From a bacterium (lineage in GTDB: Bacteria > UBP14 > UBA6098 > B30-G16): a stretch of 6,326 nt of DNA. A program made the translations under genes and the position numbers. This document shows positions 1 through 5,310 of this stretch, piece by piece. Position 1 is the first letter of the stretch, and each line of letters opens with the position of its first letter. The stretch lies in NCBI GenBank assembly GCA_003645115.1, contig QNEG01000096.1, forward strand, positions 1-6,326, given 5' to 3'. The notes beneath the pieces were generated by a model. It ran no database searches, was not told the DNA's origin, and worked only from the letters and a program-made list of their open reading frames with translations.

Positions 1-427
1 CGGTAATCGGCTGAAAAGCGACGATGCGTTCGGCTCGATTATTGCAGAAAAATTGAGACAAAATTTAACTGATACTCCACTGGCAGACAGAATTTACGAT
101 GCGGGAATCGCACCGGAAAATTACTATGGAAAACTGGCAAAATTAAATTATAATAAAATCTTAATAATCGATGCGGTAGTTTTCGACGATGAGGTGGGAA
201 AATTGTGTTTATTCACTCCCGAAGAGTTATCCTCCTCTTTGGTGCTTACCCATGGTCCATCCAATTTCCAGATGATGAAAATGCTATTGCCCACTGCTGA
301 AATATTAATTCTTGCGGTTCGTCCTGAAAATATAAAACTCGGCGAGCCAATATCAGAATCAGTCGCTCACACCATAAAAATTTTCATCGATGAATTGTTA
401 TATATATTAAATCTAAAATTTGATTAA
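1..427 (+). CDS. hycI: HycI-family [NiFe]-hydrogenase maturation endopeptidase, 5' end cut by the window edge
   Basis: This family (peptidase M52) cleaves the C-terminal extension of the [NiFe]-hydrogenase large subunit after nickel insertion, in the cytoplasm. The reading frame is open from base 2 (GGT AAT, Gly-Asn), so 141 residues are visible and roughly the first 8-10 are missing. The TTG at 53 is internal and not the start, because the conserved first motif GNRLKSDDAFG precedes it. The three metal-sensing residues of E. coli HycI (Asp16, Asp62, His90) have counterparts here: the second Asp of KSDD (visible residue 8), Asp57 in ILIIDAV and His84 in VLTHGPS. APEN (matching GSAPEN of HycI) and the late AVRPENI stretch also fit HycI rather than HyaD/HybD. 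The family is recognised from motifs. A hydrogenase operon to the left is inferred. A tight structural terminator is not visible after the stop. Confidence 0.88.
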   Translation, partial: GNRLKSDDAFGSIIAEKLRQNLTDTPLADRIYDAGIAPENYYGKLAKLNYNKILIIDAVVFDDEVGKLCLFTPEELSSSLVLTHGPSNFQMMKMLLPTAEILILAVRPENIKLGEPISESVAHTIKIFIDELLYILNLKFD

Positions 428-460
428 AATAATTTATGAAAATTGTAATCATTTATTATT
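428..460. repeat. Imperfect inverted repeat in the gap after hycI
   Basis: The arms AATAATTTATGA (428-439) and TCATTTATTATT (449-460) pair at 10 of 12 positions. The only mismatch is a central TT facing TT, and the loop is 9 bases. The symmetry is real, but the arms are almost all A/T and only one pair is G-C, so chance is a serious alternative. It could be a weak hairpin ending the hycI transcript, although no T-run follows. It could also be an operator, since it abuts the candidate -35 of the next gene. Confidence 0.35.
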
Positions 461-487
461 GCTATTGTAAAATTTAATATATATATT
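459..487 (+). promoter_or_regulatory. Weak sigma70-like promoter candidate before the large helical protein gene
   Basis: TTGCTA (459-464, 4 of 6 to TTGACA) is followed after 17 bases by TATATT (482-487, 5 of 6 to TATAAT). Initiation about 7 bases downstream would fall at or next to the ATG at 495, giving an almost leaderless transcript. That would agree with the absence of a ribosome binding site there. The surrounding sequence is so AT-rich that a TATATT match carries little weight, so this is only a candidate. Confidence 0.22.
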
Positions 488-494
488 GTTTACG

Positions 495-2678
495 ATGTCC
501 GAACAATCTAAACATAAACCAGAAGAATTGCCGATACTCATAGTGAAAACTATGCATCTTACATTGCAGAGGATGGAAATGTATGGCGAGGACCATACCG
601 TAAGCCAAAAAGCTATCGAATCGGCATATCAATTGATTCGTGAACTTTTCGATTACTCTAAATCGTTTACTTTGAGTGTATCAGAAAACCAAATCTTATT
701 CGATAAAAATTTGCTGGAGCAATCATATTTTACAGATAGATTCGTCAAAGATTTCGAGAAGATGGGAATATATAGTATCACTTTTCATCGGCGAATGAAC
801 AAGAATGAATTCGTAAATTTCCTGAAATTTCTCACTCATAGACCTGGAAAAACTAAACAGAAACAGGATTTGGAAAAATATATGCAAGAGAGAGGAATAG
901 AAAGTATAGCGGTGGATAGAATTAGATATATGGCGGTTACCGGTGAAGTGGATGAACAGAATGAAGCTCGAAAAGTTCTGGGAAATATACTTACTCGTCA
1001 TCCCGAAATTCTGGATAAGTTATTGGGAGATAAAACAAAACAGTTGATGGAAACACCATTGGGAGCAGAATTGCCGGAGATATTACCCGAACAGGCAAAT
1101 GAATTCGATGTGGTGGATGTCCTATCTAAAGTTATCGAGCAAAAGGGATTATTCGACAAATCCCACGAGGAGATGTCGGAAGCGGATAAGCAATTGCTAA
1201 ATATTGTGGAGACAGTTCGGGAGAATCTTTCCGAGGACGCCAAGAAATTATTTCTGGAAAAACTGGATGAAATCACTCAGAAAATAATAATGGAAAAGGA
1301 CCAGACCGAAAAATTGCTGGAAAAAGAATTTTCATTACACGAGATATCCCTGCTGGATTCTATTTCGGATGTGCTGGAGGATTCGTTGCGAGGTGAATGG
1401 AACGAAAAACATAAATATGAATTCAGGCAACGGGTAGAGAAATTGTTCAAAACAAACGACCCCGATGCAATAGAATCTATGATTGAAAATATGCTGCAAT
1501 TTTTTCAGAAAAATAAAGAAATGTGGGTTATAGATGCATTTAAAATAATAATAGAATTGGCATTCGATGCTGGCGATGAATCTGCCAATGGATTCCTGCT
1601 GAGCGAACTTATGCGTCATAAGGAACATATCGACCCAAAAACTTCTCTTTCCGCACTATTGACCAATGCATTAGCATTTTTCTGTTCGCTTCTTTTAATT
1701 ACTCGAAAGTTCTCCACCGTGATAAGAATATATCAGGAATATGAAAAAAGAGTAAGAAGTGAGCGAACCCAAGAATCACTTTCCGACTTGAAAGCATTTG
1801 TGAACGACTTATCCGCTCCAGAGAATGTGAAAAATATGTTATCTACGCTGAATGATAATATATTATCTATGGATATAGAATTGAAGGCTCTGGTGGAGAA
1901 ATTAAACCCCGCTCCATTGTGTGATGTGATAATAGATGAACTGGGACATAGAAAGAGTCAATATACTGCACTGGCAGCACAATTACTCGAACCACATAAG
2001 AATGCCGCAAAGCAAAAAATCCAGGAATATATATCCTCGATGGGAAAACTGAACCGAAGTGATATGGGATTTATCGTAAATTCGGAACAACTTCGCAGGT
2101 CGCTCAATATATTTAATCTGGCGGTGAAATTGGACAAGGAATGGGCATACAGATTACTTCTTTTGGCAACAAACGATAGAGACGATAGAATAAAAAAACA
2201 CCTGTTTTTCCTGTTGATGCTATATCCGCCTGAACGAGTGGAAAGGGTTATAGAAACTATATTTCTGGAGGCTGATAAGGAACTTCGAGAAGAAATTATA
2301 CAGGCTATCGCACACAATCCCAATCCGGTTAAGGATTACTATTTCCGTCAGATTATTCTGTTTTTCGTAGAACTGCGATTATTTATAATTCGAGCATTGC
2401 AGAAAAATCACACAGAATATTCAAAAACAATTTTTCTGGAACTATTGAACAACTGGGTAATATATGTGGATCCATTGCCTAAGGAAAAAATCAAACCATT
2501 CCTTATCGAATTGATAAATTCACTGGAACCATATAGCGATGATGCAGATGTGAAAAAGGCTCTGCGTTCTTTCCGCAGTGAATGGAAAAGCGAAAGCATT
2601 CTTAAGAAATCTTATTCCATATTCTCATTTAAGAAGGATGAAGTTTTATCTATGGTCGATGAGGTCATATCGAGATGA
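495..2678 (+). CDS. Large all-helical cytoplasmic protein of unknown function, possibly HEAT-like
   Basis: I do not recognise a named family. The protein is 727 residues from the ATG at 495. A TTG three codons earlier (486) is also open, but neither has a visible Shine-Dalgarno sequence, so ATG is preferred. There is no signal peptide or convincing membrane span. Residues ~12-120 resemble the N-terminal module seen ahead of HEAT-repeat or HD-GYP regions in some bacteria. This module has a helix with a Y-x-x-x-H element (MYGEDHT), a strand pair (FTLSVSENQILFDKNLL), then GIYSITFHRRMNKNEFVNFLKFL. Residues ~225-300 are highly charged and probably partly coiled coil. Residues ~480-700 form successive amphipathic helices with HEAT-like spacing (RDDRIKKHLFFLLMLYPPE, then KELREEIIQAIAHN). 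No catalytic motif was found, and no HD, GGDEF or kinase signature. A scaffold or protein-interaction role is inferred only from this architecture. The stop overlaps the pdxA start by 4 bases. Confidence 0.8.
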   Translation: MSEQSKHKPEELPILIVKTMHLTLQRMEMYGEDHTVSQKAIESAYQLIRELFDYSKSFTLSVSENQILFDKNLLEQSYFTDRFVKDFEKMGIYSITFHRRMNKNEFVNFLKFLTHRPGKTKQKQDLEKYMQERGIESIAVDRIRYMAVTGEVDEQNEARKVLGNILTRHPEILDKLLGDKTKQLMETPLGAELPEILPEQANEFDVVDVLSKVIEQKGLFDKSHEEMSEADKQLLNIVETVRENLSEDAKKLFLEKLDEITQKIIMEKDQTEKLLEKEFSLHEISLLDSISDVLEDSLRGEWNEKHKYEFRQRVEKLFKTNDPDAIESMIENMLQFFQKNKEMWVIDAFKIIIELAFDAGDESANGFLLSELMRHKEHIDPKTSLSALLTNALAFFCSLLLITRKFSTVIRIYQEYEKRVRSERTQESLSDLKAFVNDLSAPENVKNMLSTLNDNILSMDIELKALVEKLNPAPLCDVIIDELGHRKSQYTALAAQLLEPHKNAAKQKIQEYISSMGKLNRSDMGFIVNSEQLRRSLNIFNLAVKLDKEWAYRLLLLATNDRDDRIKKHLFFLLMLYPPERVERVIETIFLEADKELREEIIQAIAHNPNPVKDYYFRQIILFFVELRLFIIRALQKNHTEYSKTIFLELLNNWVIYVDPLPKEKIKPFLIELINSLEPYSDDADVKKALRSFRSEWKSESILKKSYSIFSFKKDEVLSMVDEVISR
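2661..2665 (+). promoter_or_regulatory. Ribosome binding site for pdxA inside the preceding gene
   Basis: GAGGT lies 9 bases before the pdxA ATG, within the last codons of the upstream gene. With the ATGA stop/start overlap it supports the start at 2675 and translational coupling of the two genes. Confidence 0.6.
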
Positions 2679-3631
2679 TACGAGTAGTAATAAGTTGCGG
2701 CGACCCCGCCGGTATTGGATATGAAATAGTGATGAAATCGCTGATTCGTTATTCTCCATCCGATGTCCAATTTAGTTTATGTTGTGCGCCGAGTGTATTC
2801 GAATCTGTAGCTCATATAATCCCGCAGAGTGAAAAATTCTTCGACCTAATAAAATCGAACATAGTAAAGCTAATTTCGGTATCCAATGATTCTGATTTCA
2901 TCACTGGCAGAATAGATATGAAATGCGGGCGAGTCGCATACGATTCTTTCATTACAGCAGTGGACAAAGTTATTTCGGAACAATGCGATGCTATAGTTAC
3001 TGCGCCGGTATCCAAAAAAGCCATTCGATTGTCTGGCATCGAGTTCACCGGTCACACCGAAATATTGGGTGAAAAATTCAGATGTCCTATCACTATGATG
3101 TTGTTTGCGAAAGATTTTAGGGTAGCATTGGTCACCACTCACATACCATTGAAAAAGGTTCCTGAATTCATCCGTTCAGAAAATATATTCGGGCATATCC
3201 AACGGCTGCATTCTGCGCTGAAAAACTGGTTCGGGATAAATGAACCAAAAATCGCCGTGCTGGGACTAAATCCTCATTCTGGCGAATCTGGAACCATAGG
3301 CGATGAAGAGACAGAAATCGAGGATGCTATATCACGAGCCATCGGTCTGGGAATACAAATCGATGGACCACTGGTTCCCGATGTGGCATTCCTGCCATCG
3401 CAACGAGAAAAATACGATGCCTATCTAACTATGTATCACGACCAAGGCTCGATACCCTTGAAAGCATTCGGTTTCAAATTCGGAGTGAACATCACACTCG
3501 GACTACCGAAACCTCGAACCAGCCCAGACCACGGCACCGCATTCGATATTGCTGGCAGGGGAATAGCCGACCCGGAAAGTTTCATTCAGGCACTAAAAAC
3601 AGCGATAGAAATCTGCAGGAAATCGAATTAG
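2675..3631 (+). CDS. pdxA: 4-hydroxythreonine-4-phosphate dehydrogenase PdxA
   Basis: PdxA oxidises 4-phosphohydroxy-L-threonine with NAD(P)+. The product decarboxylates to 3-amino-2-oxopropyl phosphate, the partner of DXP for PdxJ in pyridoxal phosphate synthesis. The protein has 318 residues, close to the usual ~330. Family motifs run in order: GDPAGIGYE (9-17), VTAPVSKKA (108-116), FTGHTEILGE (124-133), VALVTTHIPLK (150-160), LNPHSGESG (198-206), YHDQGSIPLKAFGF (254-267), then VNITLGLP (271-278) and RTSPDHGTAFDIAG (281-294). The metal ligands expected from E. coli PdxA are His156, His201 and His255, with His127-Thr128 in the substrate pocket; all are present. The enzyme should be active. 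No pdxJ or DUF1537 kinase gene is in view, so the PdxA2-type role in sugar-acid breakdown has no contextual support. The gene follows the large helical protein gene in an ATGA overlap. Its TAG stop overlaps the opposing IIA gene. Confidence 0.96.
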   Translation: MIRVVISCGDPAGIGYEIVMKSLIRYSPSDVQFSLCCAPSVFESVAHIIPQSEKFFDLIKSNIVKLISVSNDSDFITGRIDMKCGRVAYDSFITAVDKVISEQCDAIVTAPVSKKAIRLSGIEFTGHTEILGEKFRCPITMMLFAKDFRVALVTTHIPLKKVPEFIRSENIFGHIQRLHSALKNWFGINEPKIAVLGLNPHSGESGTIGDEETEIEDAISRAIGLGIQIDGPLVPDVAFLPSQREKYDAYLTMYHDQGSIPLKAFGFKFGVNITLGLPKPRTSPDHGTAFDIAGRGIADPESFIQALKTAIEICRKSN

Positions 3632-4149
3632 ACTCCCGCATCGGCGATTATTTCTATAAATTCCTGGGGAGTTTTTGCAGCGATTAATACTTTTCCGAAG
3701 TCCGGATTGCTGAACAATTTCGCTATTTGAGATAGTATGGTCATATATTTCTTATCTCTATCTATCGGTGAGGCTATTATAAAAATCACATCTATATCCT
3801 CGAAATCGAACGATTCGAAATCTATAGGTTCTTTGAGTGTGGCGGCGCCCACTACAATTTCTTTCACTCCCTCACTCATAGCGTGTGGTATTGCCATTCG
3901 GTGTCCCAGACCGGTGGTCATATTCTTCTCACGCTCTATTAATTTTTCCAACAGATCATCCTCATCGGTGATTTTGTCCGATTTACCGATTAGATGTGCC
4001 ATTCGGGCTATCAAATCCCATTTATCCATAGCATCCATCCCGATAGCCACAAATTCAGGTTTCAGCATTTGGGATACCTTTATTTCATCCCCTGAAATAT
4101 TTGTTTTGCTATCCCGTCCGCCAGTAGTCTTTTGGTGCTTGGTATCCAT
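3628..4149 (-). CDS. PTS EIIA type-2 (fructose/mannitol/PtsN-like) domain protein
   Basis: This is a stand-alone, soluble IIA domain that takes phosphate from HPr. Such proteins either feed a sugar permease or, as with PtsN, regulate other proteins. The domain spans about residues 24-170 of 173. The active-site block is IEREKNMTTGLGHRMAIPHA, with phosphoryl-accepting His89. The second pocket histidine found in E. coli PtsN (THLHTLS) is replaced by Tyr135 (KKYMTILSQIAKLF). The ATG at 4149 is chosen because GGAG lies 7 bases upstream and the next ATG (4068, Met28) would remove the first strand (IKVS) of the domain. The price is a 70-base overlap with hemW and a polar 23-residue N-terminal tail. 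No EIIB, EIIC, HPr or EI gene is nearby, so a regulatory role is more likely than transport; this is inferred. It is the last gene of the leftward operon, and its TAA overlaps the pdxA stop. Confidence 0.9.
   Translation of the reverse strand: MDTKHQKTTGGRDSKTNISGDEIKVSQMLKPEFVAIGMDAMDKWDLIARMAHLIGKSDKITDEDDLLEKLIEREKNMTTGLGHRMAIPHAMSEGVKEIVVGAATLKEPIDFESFDFEDIDVIFIIASPIDRDKKYMTILSQIAKLFSNPDFGKVLIAAKTPQEFIEIIADAGV
3630..3676 (+). terminator. Possible rho-independent terminator for pdxA, inside the antisense IIA gene
   Basis: AGACTCCC (3630-3637) can pair with GGGAGTTT (3667-3674), giving 8 pairs including one G-U. A run of five T (3672-3676) overlaps the distal arm. The stem starts on the pdxA stop codon. 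The 29-base loop is long for an intrinsic terminator and has no clear inner stem, which lowers confidence. In the opposite direction there is no T-run, so it would act only on the pdxA transcript. The same bases encode the last ~15 residues of the IIA protein on the other strand. Confidence 0.35.
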
Positions 4150-5306
4150 ATTCTCTCTCCATCGAAACGCACTATATTTTTATCTATTAATGATTCTACC
4201 GATTGTAATATTCTATCCGCATATTTATCTGTCCTATTCAGTTCGACTCCTTCCTCGGTTCGCAACCCTAACATTACTATTTCCGAAATTTTCTGTTCTG
4301 CTGTCAATGTCTCTATAAAATCCAATGGCAAGTTAAGTTTGGCAAGTAAATTCGGATAATTTTGCTCATCGGTTTCCTGGTGGATAATTTCGGATAATTC
4401 AGTATTATTTATCGATGCAAAATAATCTATATATTGCTGAATACTTGAAGCATTAGCCCATCGATGAATTCCATTAAACGAATGCGCCGATGGTCCAAAA
4501 CTCAAGTATGGTTCATATTTCCAATATCCAATATTATGAATGCATCGGTGTCCATCCATAGCAAAATTGGAAACCTCGTAAGGAATATAACCGAACTCTT
4601 CCAGAAAGCTCATCGCCAGATAATACTGCCTGCTGGAATTATCCGCCGATGGAATATTTACTTTCCCAGCAAGTATCTCACTCTCCAGAATTGTATTCGG
4701 TTCCGGAGTCAGCATATATAATGAAATATGTTTTATTCCCACTGCGATTACCTTTTTCAAGCACTGAATTATTTGCTCGATTTCAGAATTCGGGAGACCA
4801 TATAACAAATCCACCGAGATTTCTGGGATGGCAGATGACAGGATTAAATTCAATGATTCCATCGCCTGATGAGAATTATGTATCCTTCCTAAAATTTTCA
4901 AATCCATATCGTTTAATGATTGAATTCCCACACTAATTCGGCTCACTCCAATCTTTTCATACTGGTTCAGCTTATTAGCAGTAATGGATTCTGGATTGAC
5001 CTCGATAGTAAATTCATCGAATTTTAAGATATGGAAACGCTTTTTTATTCGGTTCTTAATTTTGTTGATATAGCTCGGTTTCATCAGCGATGGTGTGCCA
5101 CCGCCTATATATAATGTATTGTTCTTGTGTAGATGACCATTATTGAACTGGAAAGGGAAATATTCCAGCACATTACTCATCAAATCTATTTCATTCAATA
5201 TTGCAGAAAGAAATGCGCTTTCCACACCTTTCTTGTATATAACCGAATAAAATGCACAATAATTACATTTTTTCCTGCAAAATGGGATATGAACATAAAA
5301 ATGCAT
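4080..5306 (-). CDS. hemW: HemW-type radical SAM heme chaperone
   Basis: HemW binds heme and delivers it to target proteins, using a [4Fe-4S] cluster and SAM. Homologues are often misnamed oxygen-independent coproporphyrinogen oxidase. The protein has 408 residues. The cluster motif CRKKCNYC gives Cys10, Cys14 and Cys17, followed by Phe19, where true HemN has a fourth Cys. GGGTPS (68-73) is the SAM-binding glycine motif. IEVNPES (101-107), VSRISVGIQSLND (121-133), LGRIH (139-143), VDLLYGLP (165-172) and SLYMLTPEPNT (195-205) follow in family order. The HemW-specific heme-binding motif HNxxYW is HNIGYW at 257-262, then GPSAHSF. The C-terminal MLGLRTEEGV helical region is typical. The start at 5306 has AGAGG 8 bases upstream (5315-5319) and lies 4 bases after the batB stop. 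A short polar insertion (NNGHLHKNN) sits before the GGGTPS strand. Heme use by the organism is implied but not shown. Confidence 0.95.
   Translation of the reverse strand: MHFYVHIPFCRKKCNYCAFYSVIYKKGVESAFLSAILNEIDLMSNVLEYFPFQFNNGHLHKNNTLYIGGGTPSLMKPSYINKIKNRIKKRFHILKFDEFTIEVNPESITANKLNQYEKIGVSRISVGIQSLNDMDLKILGRIHNSHQAMESLNLILSSAIPEISVDLLYGLPNSEIEQIIQCLKKVIAVGIKHISLYMLTPEPNTILESEILAGKVNIPSADNSSRQYYLAMSFLEEFGYIPYEVSNFAMDGHRCIHNIGYWKYEPYLSFGPSAHSFNGIHRWANASSIQQYIDYFASINNTELSEIIHQETDEQNYPNLLAKLNLPLDFIETLTAEQKISEIVMLGLRTEEGVELNRTDKYADRILQSVESLIDKNIVRFDGERIWIPSTKRLLADGIAKQIFQGMK
4157..4160 (-). promoter_or_regulatory. Ribosome binding site deciding the IIA start
   Basis: On the minus strand GGAG sits 7 bases before the ATG at 4149, within the sequence GGAGAGAGAAT. 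It lies inside hemW, where the same bases encode Gly-Glu-Arg, so part of the match could be coding coincidence. It still favours the long 173-residue form over a start at 4068. Confidence 0.5.
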
Positions 5307-5310
5307 CGAA

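Noticed and set aside
53..427. TTG at 53 as the start of the hydrogenase protease
   Set aside because: The conserved GN...DD motif with the first metal ligand lies upstream in the same open frame, so the gene begins left of the window.
723..1628. Several minus-strand open frames of 90-100 codons opposite the large helical protein
   Set aside because: They are Phe/Ser-rich shadow translations with no motifs, and they overlap a long, compositionally consistent plus-strand gene.
1958..2323. 121-codon open frame on the - strand
   Set aside because: It is antisense to the large helical protein, serine-rich, and has no ribosome binding site or recognisable family features.
3737..4318. 193-codon open frame on the + strand
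   Set aside because: It is antisense to the IIA gene and the end of hemW. The translation is serine/isoleucine-rich with no family motif, while the minus strand carries clear conserved motifs.
4080..5306. Coproporphyrinogen III dehydrogenase HemN
   Set aside because: The motif after CxxxCxxC has Phe rather than the fourth Cys, the protein is shorter than HemN, and the HemW-specific HNxxYW heme motif is present.
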